Shown: positions 7,710 through 16,374, numbered from the stretch's first letter. The stretch is 64,000 bases of DNA from Amycolatopsis sp. EV170708-02-1 (GCF_022479115.1 NZ_CP092497.1:1364001-1428000), one strand, 5' to 3'. Numbers and translations are program-made. Notes: generated by a model from the sequence alone, not told the origin.

Positions 7710-8915
7710 TTATGGCGTGGGCGAGGTGCTGCTGGTCGGGGACGTCTCGCCGGTGTTCCCCGCCGGGGTCGAGGACGGCGCCGCGGAAGACGTGCTGGAC
7801 GGCGGAGGCGTCGTCGAAGACGGAGGGGTGCTCGAAGGAGGTGTCGAGGAAGGCGGAGTCGACGAGGGAGGCGTCGACGAAGGCGGCGTGCTGCTCGGCT
7901 TCGAAGGCGAAGTGCTGCTCGGCGGCGTGGTGCTGCTCGGCGGGACGGAAGTGCCGGGCAACGGGGTCGGCCCCGGCGTGGTCGTGCCGGGTGGGGGAGT
8001 GCCGGGCAGGGTCGGCACCGGGACCTGGCCGCCGGGCGTGCCGGCGGCGACGTCCTGGGAGTCCGGCGCGCCGACGGGGACCTGGCTGTCCGGCATCGTC
8101 GCGACGCCGCCGCGGTAGGCAACCGCCCAGCGGATCACGGTGTCCACATAGGACAGCGAGTGGTTGTAGCGGTACACGGCGACGCGCTGGGTCTGCTCGG
8201 ACGTCAGGTCGACCCCGCCGGAGCAGAGGTAGCGGCCCGAGGCCAGCGTCGCGTCGTAGATGTTGTTCGGGTTCGACTCGCCGTCGCCGTTGCCGTCGGA
8301 GGCGTAGCCCTTCCACGTGGACGGGATGAACTGCGTCGGGCCGACGGCGCGGTCCCACACCGTGTCACCGTCGTACTTGCCGCCGTCGGTGTCGGAAATG
8401 GCGGCGAACGGCCCGGCGCCGTTGAGCTGCGGGCCGAGGATCGGCTCCAGCGTGTTGCCCTTGGCGTCCACGTAGCCGCCGCGCGCGTGGTTCGATTCGA
8501 TCCGGCCGATGCTCGCGATCAGTGCCCAGTCGATGTGGCAGCCGGGCAGTTCCTTCGCGAGGATGTCCGCGGCGTTCTTGTACGCCTTCATCATGCTGGC
8601 GGGGATGCCGAGAGCGCCCGAAGGTGCGAACGCGCCGCCGACGTTGCCGGAATGCCCCGGGACGGTCAGCGGGTCCGGGGTGGGCGGCTCGGGGAGGCTG
8701 CCGTCGACGGCGATCTCCGGGACCGTGCCCGCCGGTGGCTGCCAGGCCGAGGCCTGATTCTGCGGGGCGGCCGGTTTCGGCGCGGCGATCGGGGTGTCGG
8801 GTCCTGCCGACGCGGTGACCGCGGGCAGCACGGCGAGCGCGCCGCCGGCAAGCGCGAAGGCCGTCCGGTGCCGGGCGGACAACTTGTCCGTCTGTCGGGG
8901 GCGGTGCTTCGACAT
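7710..8915 (-). CDS. Secreted lytic transglycosylase with Pro/Ser/Thr-rich C-terminal tail
   Basis: A 401-residue exported cell-wall enzyme. An N-terminal signal with twin-Arg-free basic region (KHRPRQTDKLSARHRTAF) and hydrophobic ALAGGALAVLPAVTASAG is followed by a Pro-rich linker. The transglycosylase domain carries IGRIESNHARGGYVD with the catalytic Glu and AVGPTQFIPSTWKGYASDGN. The last roughly 110 residues are low-complexity, with repeated PPSST pentads encoded by 15-bp tandem repeats. Start chosen at 8915 because GGGAGAG lies just upstream and the signal peptide begins there, although the frame is open 37 codons further. It should cleave peptidoglycan at the cell surface. Confidence 0.88.
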   Translation of the reverse strand: MSKHRPRQTDKLSARHRTAFALAGGALAVLPAVTASAGPDTPIAAPKPAAPQNQASAWQPPAGTVPEIAVDGSLPEPPTPDPLTVPGHSGNVGGAFAPSGALGIPASMMKAYKNAADILAKELPGCHIDWALIASIGRIESNHARGGYVDAKGNTLEPILGPQLNGAGPFAAISDTDGGKYDGDTVWDRAVGPTQFIPSTWKGYASDGNGDGESNPNNIYDATLASGRYLCSGGVDLTSEQTQRVAVYRYNHSLSYVDTVIRWAVAYRGGVATMPDSQVPVGAPDSQDVAAGTPGGQVPVPTLPGTPPPGTTTPGPTPLPGTSVPPSSTTPPSSTSPSKPSSTPPSSTPPSSTPPSSTPPSSTPPSSTTPPPSSTSSAAPSSTPAGNTGETSPTSSTSPTP

Positions 8916-8983
8916 GTTCTCTCCCGCAAGGTCGACTCCGGGCAAAACTATCCGATACGACCTGTTTTCGGGGACGACGCAAC

Positions 8984-9012
8984 GAAAAACTCGCGATCCT
9001 GTCGAGTTTTCG
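8984..9012. promoter_or_regulatory. Hairpin in the leader of the transglycosylase gene
   Basis: AAAACTCG (8986-8993) and CGAGTTTT (9003-9010) form a perfect 8-bp stem extended by a bulged pair on the outside. It lies about 70 bases upstream of the transglycosylase start and could be an operator or an mRNA structure. No c-di-AMP riboswitch consensus was seen. Confidence 0.3.
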
Positions 9013-9116
9013 TCCTCGCGGCACAAGACCTTCGTAGTGAAGTTGTCAATTTCACGCTGAGTTCACCGAATCGTCAGCAGAATCCTCTGCCCTCCTCGCG
9101 GAGTGGTCTGAACCGT

Positions 9117-9150
9117 GTGCAAAGAGACCTTTGCACAATCTCCTTTGCAC
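9117..9150 (+). promoter_or_regulatory. Operator with three half-sites upstream of the ArsR-like regulator
   Basis: GTGCAAAG (9117-9124) and CTTTGCAC (9129-9136) form a perfect palindrome with spacer AGAC, and a third CTTTGCAC lies at 9143-9150. The cluster ends 15 bases before the ATG at 9166, and TACCTT at 9154-9159 could be a -10 element of a leaderless transcript. This arrangement suggests autoregulation by the downstream HTH protein. Confidence 0.6.
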
Positions 9151-9165
9151 GGCTACCTTGGGGTC

Positions 9166-9744
9166 ATGACCGGTCCGCCGCCACCCGAAGAGATCGCCGA
9201 CGCCGCCGTGCTGAAGGCGGTGATGCACCCGTTGCGCCGCCGGATCATGGAGGCGTTGGGCCGCGGCCCCGCGACGGCGACGAAGCTGGCCAAGGAGCTG
9301 GGGGAGAGTTCGGGCGCGACCAGCTATCACCTGCGGGAACTGGCGAAGTACGACTTCGTCGACGAGGCGCCGGAGCTCGCGCACGGCAAGGAGCGCTGGT
9401 GGCGCGCCCGGCCACGCGACATCCGCTGGCCGCGGCACAGCGAGCAGAACGACGAGATGCGCGCCGTGTTCGACGAGGCGCAGCGCGCCGCGTTCACCGA
9501 GGACCTCGAACAGCTGGCGAGTTTCCTCGAGCGCCGCGGTGAGCTGGGCGAATGGGGTGACGCGCTGGTGTTCTCGCGCGGCTCGGTCTACCTGAACCTC
9601 GAAGAGCTCAAGGAGTTCTTCGACGACTACCTGGAGCTGCTACGCCGCTACTGGCGGCCCGAGCCAGGTCCGGACGCGCGGAAGGTGCTCGTGCGCTGGA
9701 CCGCGTTCCCGGACGCGGACGGGGAGGTGAAGGAAGGGAACTGA
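9166..9744 (+). CDS. ArsR-family winged-helix transcriptional regulator
   Basis: A 192-residue protein. Residues 10-80 form an ArsR-like winged helix (AVMHPLRRRIMEALGRGPATATKLAKELG, then SGATSYHLRELAKYDFV). The C-terminal half is helical with conserved Trp-rich KERWWRARPRDIRWP. No metal-binding cysteine pairs are visible, so it is not a classical arsenic sensor. ATG 9166 is preferred over the longer reading from 9115, because the operator would otherwise lie inside the gene. The ligand is unknown. It is divergent from the transglycosylase and precedes the acylase. Confidence 0.82.
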   Translation: MTGPPPPEEIADAAVLKAVMHPLRRRIMEALGRGPATATKLAKELGESSGATSYHLRELAKYDFVDEAPELAHGKERWWRARPRDIRWPRHSEQNDEMRAVFDEAQRAAFTEDLEQLASFLERRGELGEWGDALVFSRGSVYLNLEELKEFFDDYLELLRRYWRPEPGPDARKVLVRWTAFPDADGEVKEGN

Positions 9745-9780
9745 AAACCGGTGGGAGAGCGGCCACTCGACCACCGGCAT

Positions 9781-9815
9781 CGCGTCACCACGCCGGATGG
9801 CGTGTCTTCACGAAC
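9781..9815 (+). repeat. 35-bp direct repeat, copy 1
   Basis: A 35-bp element with the hairpin core CACGCC-GGAT-GGCGTG, matching 33 of 35 bases with 13535-13569. It lies 27 bases upstream of the acylase start. With the second copy it brackets the acylase-hydrolase pair. Confidence 0.8.
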
Positions 9816-9841
9816 TACTCCACACACAAAGGGGGAGCAGC

Positions 9842-12163
9842 ATGCTGCTCTGGAAGAGAATCGCGGCCGTCTGCGCCGCGGCGGGCCTGCTCGCGGCGGG
9901 GACCGCGGCGGCCGCGCAACCGCCGGACGGGGGATCCCGGTCGGACGCCACCATCCGCTACACCGAATACGGCATCCCGCATATCGTCGCGAACGACTGG
10001 GTGACCCTGGGCTTCGGACAGGGATTCGCCGCGGCCAAGGACAACATCTGCGCGATCGCGGACGTCGCGGTCACGACGCGGGCCGAGCGTTCCCGCTGGC
10101 TCGGGCCGGACGCGCCGCCGACGAGCGGGGTGAGCCAGGCGAACACGAACCTCGCCAGCGACCTGTACTTCCAAGGTCTCAACGAAAGCGGTGCCGTCGA
10201 GCGGCTCCTGTCGGTGCCGGCGCCGCGCGGGCCGTACCGCGAAGTCCGCGAACTGATCCGCGGTTACGTCGAGGGGGTCAACAAGTACCTGCGCACCGGT
10301 GAGATCACCGACCCGGCCTGCCGGGGCGCGGGCTGGCTGAAGCCGATCACCGAACTCGACGTGTACCGCCACAGTCACGCGGTCGGCATGATCTTCGGGC
10401 AGGGCGGCGTCGCGGACTCGATCACCGCGTCGCTGCCGGGTGCCCCGCCCGCAGGTGGCGGTACCGAACAGATGCTCGGGGAGACCGGGATCGGCAGCAA
10501 CGCGATCTCGATCGGCTCCGCCGCGTCGGCGAACGGACGCGGTGTCTCGCTGGCCAATCCGCATCTGCCGTGGCAGCTGAGCGGGACCAGGCTTTGGCAG
10601 TCGCAGGTGACGCTGCCGGGCAAGCTGAACGTCAGCGGTGCGGGCATCCCCGGGATTCCGCTGATGTGGCTGGGGCACAACGAAACCGCGGCCTGGAGCG
10701 GCACCGCCACCGACACCACGCGCACGTACACGCTGTTCGAGCTGAAGCTCGTGCCCGGCTCGCCGACGACGTACCTGGTCGACGGGAAACCCGAGCGGAT
10801 GCGGCGGACCGACGTGAGTGTGCTGTCGCGCAAGGCGGACGGCACCCTGGAACGCGTCGTACGTCCACAGTGGACGACCAGGTACGGCCCGGTGACGACC
10901 CGGCTCGGGCAGCGGGAACTGCCGTGGACGGCGGTGAGCGCGTTCGCCATCGCGGACGCCAACGCCACGAACCTCGGGATGACGAACTCGATGTTCGCGA
11001 TCGCCCGCGGCCGGACGGCGGGGGAGATGATCGGCGCGGTCCGCGAGACGCAGGGGCTGCCGTGGATGAACATCCTCGCCACCGACGACGGCGGCCGGGT
11101 GGAGTTCAGCCAGATCCACGGGATCCCGCACGTCACCGACGAGAAGGCCGCGCGCTGCAACACGCCGCTGGGCAAGGAAATGTTCGACGCCAACGGGGTC
11201 GCGGTGCTCGACGGCTCCAAAACGGCCTGTGCCTGGGGCCGCGACCGCGACGCACTGCGGCCGGGTGTCTTCGGCCCGTCCAGCCTGCCGAGCATGAGCC
11301 GGTCGGACTACGCGGCGAACTCGAACGACAGCTCCTGGCTGGTCAACCCCGCCGAGCCGAAGACCGGCTTCCCCAGGATCGTGGGCCCGGTCCGCTACGA
11401 GCAGAACATGCGGACGCGTGCCGGTCTCGTCGAGATCGCCGACCAGCTGAAGAAGGGCGGCTTCACGGGGCAAGCGATGCGGGACCTGATGTTCTCGAAC
11501 CGGGACCACGCCGCCGAACTCGTGCGGGCCGACGTCGTCGCGATGTGCCGCACGATGCCGGGACTGGACGACGCTTGCGCGGCGCTGGCGGCCTGGGACG
11601 GTCGTTCGGACGCCGGAAGCCGGGGAGCGTTGCTCTTCGACAGGTTCTGGGCCGCGGTGGACCGGATGGGGCCGGAGATCTGGAAGAACCCGTTCGACGT
11701 CAGGAATCCGGTCCACACGCCGAACACGCTCGACACGGGGAACGCGGCGATCCGCAAGGCGCTCTCCGACGCCGTTTCGGAGCTGCGAGCGGCGAAGATC
11801 CCGCTCGACGCGCCGTACGGTGACCACCACTACGTCGTCCGTGACGGCCGGAAGATCCCGCTGGGCGGCGGAACCGCGGGCCGAGGGGTCTACAACTCCC
11901 TGGGCGGTCCCTGGGATCCGACCCGTGGATACACCGAGTTCACGCATGGCGGGACGTATCTGCATGTCGTGGCGTTCAACGGGACCGGGTGCCCGGACAC
12001 GACGACGTTGATGACCTACTCGCAGTCGGCGAACCCGAAATCGGCGCACCACAGCGACCAGACGGAGCTGTACTCGCGCAAGCAGTGGGTCGCCGAACGG
12101 TACTGCGAGAAGGACATCCTCGCGTCGCCGTCGCTCGAGGTGATCCGGGTGAGCAGGCGATGA
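9842..12163 (+). CDS. Secreted penicillin acylase family Ntn-hydrolase
   Basis: A 773-residue preproenzyme. A signal peptide (MLLWKRIAAVCAAAGLLAAG) precedes the alpha domain. The GIGSNAI motif places the autocatalytic nucleophile at Ser219, after which the beta chain begins. PHLPWQLSG, GIPLMWLGHN and ANSNDSSWLVNP are typical of the aculeacin A/acyl-homoserine-lactone acylase branch. It should hydrolyse an amide-linked acyl chain outside the cell; lipopeptides or quorum signals are plausible substrates, but the substrate is not readable. ATG 9842 is preceded by GGGGGAG. The last codons overlap the next gene by 4 bases (ATGA). Confidence 0.9.
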   Translation: MLLWKRIAAVCAAAGLLAAGTAAAAQPPDGGSRSDATIRYTEYGIPHIVANDWVTLGFGQGFAAAKDNICAIADVAVTTRAERSRWLGPDAPPTSGVSQANTNLASDLYFQGLNESGAVERLLSVPAPRGPYREVRELIRGYVEGVNKYLRTGEITDPACRGAGWLKPITELDVYRHSHAVGMIFGQGGVADSITASLPGAPPAGGGTEQMLGETGIGSNAISIGSAASANGRGVSLANPHLPWQLSGTRLWQSQVTLPGKLNVSGAGIPGIPLMWLGHNETAAWSGTATDTTRTYTLFELKLVPGSPTTYLVDGKPERMRRTDVSVLSRKADGTLERVVRPQWTTRYGPVTTRLGQRELPWTAVSAFAIADANATNLGMTNSMFAIARGRTAGEMIGAVRETQGLPWMNILATDDGGRVEFSQIHGIPHVTDEKAARCNTPLGKEMFDANGVAVLDGSKTACAWGRDRDALRPGVFGPSSLPSMSRSDYAANSNDSSWLVNPAEPKTGFPRIVGPVRYEQNMRTRAGLVEIADQLKKGGFTGQAMRDLMFSNRDHAAELVRADVVAMCRTMPGLDDACAALAAWDGRSDAGSRGALLFDRFWAAVDRMGPEIWKNPFDVRNPVHTPNTLDTGNAAIRKALSDAVSELRAAKIPLDAPYGDHHYVVRDGRKIPLGGGTAGRGVYNSLGGPWDPTRGYTEFTHGGTYLHVVAFNGTGCPDTTTLMTYSQSANPKSAHHSDQTELYSRKQWVAERYCEKDILASPSLEVIRVSRR

Positions 12164-13485
12164 TCGCCGCCGTGCTCGCGGCCGTCGTGGCGGTTTCGTC
12201 GCCGCTGCCCGCCGCGGCTCCGGAAGGCGAAGTCTCGTTCACCAGCCACGGGGTCACCCTGCGGGGAACGGTGGTCGCGCCGGAGGGCGGAGGTCCGGCG
12301 CCGGGCATCGTCATGGTGCACGGATCCGGCGAACACGACCGGGACGATTACCGTGCCGAGGCGGAGGCTTTCGCCAAGGCGGGGATCGCGACCCTGATCT
12401 ACGACAAGCGGACCGAGGGGTATTCGCTGTTCGAGCGGGACTACTCGGTCTTGGCCGACGACGCGCTCGCCGCCGTGCAGGCGCTGCGCTCGCGTCCCGG
12501 CGTGGATCCGGCCCGCGTCGGGGTGTGGGGCTTGAGCGAAGGAGGCTGGGTCGCGCCGTTGGCGGCGTCGAAGTCGAAGGACGTCGCGTTCGCGGTCACC
12601 GTCGGCGCCAACGGGGTGTCTCCGGATCGTCAGCAGGCGTGGGCGCTCGAGACCTATCTCCGGCGGGGCGGGGTCACCGGCTCGATGGTGGACATGGTGT
12701 CGTCGACGAACATGCGGACCCTCGCGGGTGCCGGCGTGTTCCCCGAGGCCGGGTACGACCCGGTGCCGGTGCTGGAGAAGGTGCGGCAGCCGGTGCTCGG
12801 CCTGTGGGGCGAACTGGACCGGCTCACCCCGCCCGGTGAGGCCGTCCGGATCTTCCGGGAAACACTGGACCGCGCGGGGAACCGGCACTACACGCTGAAG
12901 GTGTTCCCGCAGGCCCAGCACGGGCTCCGGCGGACCACCGACGGTTTCGACAAGCTCGACGGCTTCGCCCCCGGTTACCTCGAACTCGTGGCGAACTGGG
13001 TGAACGGAACGAAGGACGGGCGGTCGGCCGACCCGCCTCCGGTCCAGGCGAGCCAGAGCGTCGCCCTCGCACCGCTCGCCTGGTACGAGGCGCCGTGGGT
13101 GCAGATCGGGGTCTGGGCGCTGGCGTTGCTCGCGTTCGCGGGCTATCCGGTGACGGCGTTGTTCCGCCGCCGGGAGACCGTTCCGCTCGCCGGGCCCGCC
13201 CGGTGGCTGGCGGCGACCGGTTCGCTCGCCACGGCGGGGTTCCTCGTCTACTACATCGCCCTGTCGATGGGGGCGGCGATGGCGCCCGGTCCGGTCCTCT
13301 TCGGACGGACGGTGCCCTGGCTCGCGCTGCAGCTGATCGCCGTCGGTGTCGTCGCGGCCGGTGTGGTCACGGCGGTTTCGGGGTGGCGGAGCAAGGAACG
13401 CGGGGGAGTCCGGGTCGGCCTGCTGCTGGCGGGCGCGGCGTTGTTCGTCCCGTGGGCGGTCCACTGGGGACTGTTGGTGCCGTGA
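12160..13485 (+). CDS. Exported alpha/beta hydrolase with C-terminal membrane domain
   Basis: A 441-residue protein. An N-terminal hydrophobic segment (about 1-20) acts as signal or anchor. The hydrolase domain has the oxyanion motif VHGSGEHDRDDY, the nucleophile elbow GLSEGG, the acid near WGELDRLTPP and the histidine in FPQAQHGL. From about residue 315 four hydrophobic helices follow (IGVWALALLAFAG and others). The combination of an extracytoplasmic dienelactone-hydrolase-like domain and a membrane tail is unusual. It is translationally coupled to the acylase, so joint processing of an external acyl compound is inferred. Confidence 0.8.
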   Translation: MIAAVLAAVVAVSSPLPAAAPEGEVSFTSHGVTLRGTVVAPEGGGPAPGIVMVHGSGEHDRDDYRAEAEAFAKAGIATLIYDKRTEGYSLFERDYSVLADDALAAVQALRSRPGVDPARVGVWGLSEGGWVAPLAASKSKDVAFAVTVGANGVSPDRQQAWALETYLRRGGVTGSMVDMVSSTNMRTLAGAGVFPEAGYDPVPVLEKVRQPVLGLWGELDRLTPPGEAVRIFRETLDRAGNRHYTLKVFPQAQHGLRRTTDGFDKLDGFAPGYLELVANWVNGTKDGRSADPPPVQASQSVALAPLAWYEAPWVQIGVWALALLAFAGYPVTALFRRRETVPLAGPARWLAATGSLATAGFLVYYIALSMGAAMAPGPVLFGRTVPWLALQLIAVGVVAAGVVTAVSGWRSKERGGVRVGLLLAGAALFVPWAVHWGLLVP

Positions 13486-13490
13486 AACGA

Positions 13491-13524
13491 GCCTGGGTGC
13501 CGGGCGGCCACCCGGCACCCAGGC
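13491..13524. terminator. Bidirectional terminator after the acylase-hydrolase operon
   Basis: A perfect 14-bp inverted repeat (13491-13504 and 13511-13524, arm GCCTGGGTGCCGGG) with a 6-base loop, five bases after the hydrolase stop and between convergent genes. Confidence 0.8.
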
Positions 13525-13534
13525 GTACGGAAGC

Positions 13535-13569
13535 CGCGTCACCACGCCCGAGGGCGTGTCTTCACGAAC
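13535..13569 (+). repeat. 35-bp direct repeat, copy 2
   Basis: Second copy of the 9781-9815 element, 33 of 35 bases identical. The two differences are paired across the hairpin (core CACGCCC-GA-GGGCGTG), so the stem gains a base pair. It lies between the terminator and the end of the amidase gene. Confidence 0.8.
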
Positions 13570-13591
13570 GGACCTCCGGGTCAGAAGATAC

Positions 13592-14392
13592 TCAGGACTT
13601 CGGGGTGACGGCGAACCGGCGCAGTTCCAGCGCCGGGTTCTTCGCACGCACCTCGGAGATCCGCTCGGCGGAGACCTCGCCGGTCGCCGTCCCCGTGCGC
13701 TCCCCGAGCGAGGCGACGACCACGCCCATCGGGTCGACGATCATGCTGTGCCCCGAACCGGCGGGCGCGGCCTGCCCGGCCGCGACGAGGTAGATCGTGT
13801 TCTCGATCGCCCTGGCCCGGACCAGGGTGGTCCAGTGGTCCTCCTTGAGCGGACCGGGCATCCACTCCGCGGGCAGCAGTACCGCGTCGGCACCCGCGTC
13901 GACCAGGCGGCGGGTGACCTCCGGGAACCTGAGGTCGTAGCAGGTCTGGAGACCGAAGGTGATCCCGTCGACCTCGAACGTCTCCGGCGCTTCGATGTCG
14001 CCGGGCCGGACCAGCTCCGACTCGCGGAAACCGAAGGCGTCGTACAGGTGCAGCTTGCGGTAGAGCGCGGCGATGGCGCCATCGGGACCGGCCGCGACGA
14101 GGGTGTTCGAGATCCGCTCGCCGCCGGGGAGCGCTTCGTTGATGCCCGCGACGACGGTGATCTGCCGGTCCTTCGCCAGCCCGCGCAGCTCGGTGACGAA
14201 CCGGCCGTCGAGTTCTTCGGCCGAGGTCACGAATTCCCGGCTCATCGTCGGTACGGTGAACAACGAGTACTCGGGCAGCACGACCACCCGCGCACCGCGG
14301 TCGGCCGCTTCGCCGGCGAGGGCGGCGACGCGGGCGAGGTTGGCCTCTTTGTCGTTGCCGGGCGCGAACTGCGCCACCGCGACGTGCACCAT
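13592..14392 (-). CDS. Carbon-nitrogen hydrolase (nitrilase superfamily amidase)
   Basis: A 266-residue cytoplasmic amidase with the catalytic triad visible: Glu in VVLPEYS, Lys in ALYRKLHLYD and Cys in GLQTCYDLRFPE. Length and sequence fit the small Nit-type branch (deaminated glutathione amidase or omega-amidase-like). An N-carbamoylputrescine amidase role is tempting because an agmatine deiminase lies 750 bases away, but the sequence does not settle it. ATG 14392 has GGAAGGGG upstream. It is divergent from the GntR gene, with a shared control region. Confidence 0.85.
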   Translation of the reverse strand: MVHVAVAQFAPGNDKEANLARVAALAGEAADRGARVVVLPEYSLFTVPTMSREFVTSAEELDGRFVTELRGLAKDRQITVVAGINEALPGGERISNTLVAAGPDGAIAALYRKLHLYDAFGFRESELVRPGDIEAPETFEVDGITFGLQTCYDLRFPEVTRRLVDAGADAVLLPAEWMPGPLKEDHWTTLVRARAIENTIYLVAAGQAAPAGSGHSMIVDPMGVVVASLGERTGTATGEVSAERISEVRAKNPALELRRFAVTPKS

Positions 14393-14419
14393 GGGACCCC
14401 TTCCAATAAGTGGAACTCT

Positions 14420-14427
14420 TGTATACA
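14420..14427. promoter_or_regulatory. GntR-type operator in the amidase/gntR intergenic region
   Basis: A perfect TGTATACA palindrome within CTTGTATACATG, 27 bases upstream of the amidase start and about 70 before the GntR gene. FCD-class GntR proteins commonly bind TTGTATACA-like sites, so divergent regulation of both genes is inferred. Confidence 0.55.
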
Positions 14428-14495
14428 TGATGGATACTTGGCTGGTCCAGGTGTAGGCTCAGTCGCGGAAAGTGACGGCATAGAGGGGGAACGAG

Positions 14496-15155
14496 ATGAC
14501 TGTGACCGCCGAAGGGGGCGGCCCGGCGCGCGAGCGGGTCTACACGTGGCTGCGCGACGGAATCATCTCGGGCGAGCTGGAAGGCGGCCGCTTCCTCGAC
14601 GAGATGTGGGTCTCCGGTGTCGTTGGGGTGTCCCGGACACCGGTGCGCGAGGCGTTCCACCGGCTGGCCGCGGAGCGGTTCATCAGCCTATTGCCGCGCA
14701 AGGGCGCCCAGGTGCGCACGGTCACCGCCAGGGAGCTGGAAGAGGTCTACCAGAGCAGGCGGCTGATCGAAGGGCACGCCATCGCGACGCTGTGCGCGAA
14801 CCGGGCGGGCGCGCCTGCCGAACTGCCGGAACTCATCGAGGCGATGGCGAGCGCCGGCGCCGAACGCGACTGGTTCGCCGTTTCGGGATTCGACCGCCGC
14901 TTCCATCGCGCCATCGTGAACGCGGCGGGCAACACCGTCCTGACCGAGCTGTACGACACCCTTCGTTCGCGGCAACAGCGGGTCACGGTCCGCGCGCTGG
15001 AGGCCCGGCCGGAACGGCTGACCGTGATCAACGAGGAGCACCGGGCACTGGTCGCCGCCCTGAACGACCACGACGCGAAAGAGGCGTCGCGGCTGCTGGA
15101 GGAGCATTTGCGCCCGGTGTCCGAAGTGATGTCGGTGCTGCCTCAGGAAGGCTGA
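14496..15155 (+). CDS. GntR-family regulator, FCD (FadR) subgroup
   Basis: A 219-residue repressor. Residues 11-78 form the winged helix (ARERVYTWLRDGIISGELEGG and VSRTPVREAFHRLAAERFISLLPRKG, in separate segments). The FCD all-helical domain from about 85 to 205 carries metal and ligand positions such as DRRFHRAI and the histidine in INEEHRALVAAL. GAGGGGG precedes ATG 14496. It is divergent from the amidase, which is its likely target. Its 3' end overlaps the convergent agmatine deiminase by 13 bases. Confidence 0.88.
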   Translation: MTVTAEGGGPARERVYTWLRDGIISGELEGGRFLDEMWVSGVVGVSRTPVREAFHRLAAERFISLLPRKGAQVRTVTARELEEVYQSRRLIEGHAIATLCANRAGAPAELPELIEAMASAGAERDWFAVSGFDRRFHRAIVNAAGNTVLTELYDTLRSRQQRVTVRALEARPERLTVINEEHRALVAALNDHDAKEASRLLEEHLRPVSEVMSVLPQEG

Positions 15156-16288
15156 CCCGGCTGGTCGTGCGTCGAGCAGTGGATCCCGCCGCCGCCCGAG
15201 GCGATGGCCGGGATCTTCACCGGCACGATCTCGCGGCCGGGGAACTGTTCGCGCAAGACCTGCTGGGCGCGCTCGTCCGCTTCGGTGTCACCGAACCTCG
15301 GCACGAAGACCGACTTGTTCGCCACGTAGAAGTTGGCGTACGAGATCACGCTGTCTTCGCCGTAACCCTCGACCTTGTCCGGATCCGGCTGGACGAGGTC
15401 GATCACCTTGAAGGGTTCGCCGTCGGCGTCGGTGGCGCTCGCGAGCACCGACCTCGCCTGATCGGCCGCGCGGGACCAGGAATCGGGCGGGGTTCCGGGC
15501 GCCGCCCTGTCCAGGAGGACGACGCCGGGTGCGGTGAACCGGGCCAGGCAGTCGACGTGGGCGTCGGTGATGTCCTCGCCGCGTACGCCCGCGAACCAGA
15601 TGACCTTCCGGACGCCGAGCAGCTTCTTCAGTTCGTCTTCGATCTCCTGGCGGCTCCTGCCCTTGTTGCGGTTGTCGTTGACGAGTGAGCTTTCGGTGAC
15701 CATCACCGTGCCGGCGCCGTCGGTCTCGAACGAGCCGCCCTCGGCGGTGATCCAGGTTTCGGTGCGGGCCAGGCCGTATTTGCCCAGCACGGACCTCGCG
15801 ACGGCGTTGTCCTTGTCGTGCGGCTTCTGTTTGTTCCCCCAGCCGTTGAAGTTGAAGTCGACCCCCGCGACCTTGCCCGCCTCCTCGACGAACACCGGGA
15901 CGGTGTCGCGGGCCCACAGGTCGTCGACCGGGATCGGGACGACCTCGACGGTGTCGCCGCAAGCCTGCTGAGCGGCGTCGGCGTGCTCGGGCCGGGCGAG
16001 GAGCGCTACCGGTTCGTAGTCGGCGATCGCCTTGGCCAGACCGGCGATCTCCTCGCGGACCGCGGGCAGGTCCTCCGCCCAGATGGACCTCGACGCCGGC
16101 CACGACAGATAGGTGCGCGCGTGGCTCTCCCATTCGGCGCCCATCCGGCGAGCCGCCGCGGCGGGTGCGGGCGAACCCGGCTTCGGGGCAGGCGCGGCCG
16201 GGTTCGCCGAGCATCCCGCGCTCCCGACGGCGACGGCCGCTGTCAGCGCACGCAGGACCGTGCGACGGGGAAGGGACGAATCGAACAC
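15143..16288 (-). CDS. Exported, probably lipid-anchored agmatine deiminase (peptidyl-arginine deiminase family)
   Basis: A 381-residue enzyme that would hydrolyse agmatine to N-carbamoylputrescine and ammonia. The pentein fold is marked by PVDDLWARDTVPVFV, GWGNKQKPHDKDN, TEGGSF-like TAEGGSFETDG, DAHVDCLARF and the catalytic Cys371 in GGGGIHCSTHDQP. The N-terminus is unusual: PRRTVLRAL (twin-Arg), a hydrophobic stretch, and a lipobox-like GSAGC at about 22-26, suggesting Tat export and lipidation. Most agmatine deiminases are cytosolic. It is divergent from the TetR gene across a palindromic operator. Confidence 0.86.
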   Translation of the reverse strand: MFDSSLPRRTVLRALTAAVAVGSAGCSANPAAPAPKPGSPAPAAAARRMGAEWESHARTYLSWPASRSIWAEDLPAVREEIAGLAKAIADYEPVALLARPEHADAAQQACGDTVEVVPIPVDDLWARDTVPVFVEEAGKVAGVDFNFNGWGNKQKPHDKDNAVARSVLGKYGLARTETWITAEGGSFETDGAGTVMVTESSLVNDNRNKGRSRQEIEDELKKLLGVRKVIWFAGVRGEDITDAHVDCLARFTAPGVVLLDRAAPGTPPDSWSRAADQARSVLASATDADGEPFKVIDLVQPDPDKVEGYGEDSVISYANFYVANKSVFVPRFGDTEADERAQQVLREQFPGREIVPVKIPAIASGGGGIHCSTHDQPGQPS

Positions 16289-16328
16289 TCCGCACTCCTT
16301 GGTCGGGCCGGCGAGGACACGATAGCAT

Positions 16329-16350
16329 CCTGACTGAAAATTCAGTCAGG
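16329..16350. promoter_or_regulatory. TetR operator between agmatine deiminase and tetR
   Basis: Perfect 10-bp arms CCTGACTGAA and TTCAGTCAGG separated by AA, located 41 bases upstream of the deiminase start and 25 bases upstream of the TetR start. This is the classical position for a TetR protein to repress both divergent genes. Confidence 0.75.
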
Positions 16351-16374
16351 ACGAGACCGCTAGGGTGATCACCC

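Noticed and set aside
8916-9110. c-di-AMP riboswitch upstream of the transglycosylase
   Set aside because: Such riboswitches are common before cell-wall lytic genes in actinomycetes, but I could not find the conserved core; only a short hairpin is present.
9842-13485. Quorum-quenching operon
   Set aside because: The acylase branch fits, but the substrate cannot be read, so only the family was called.
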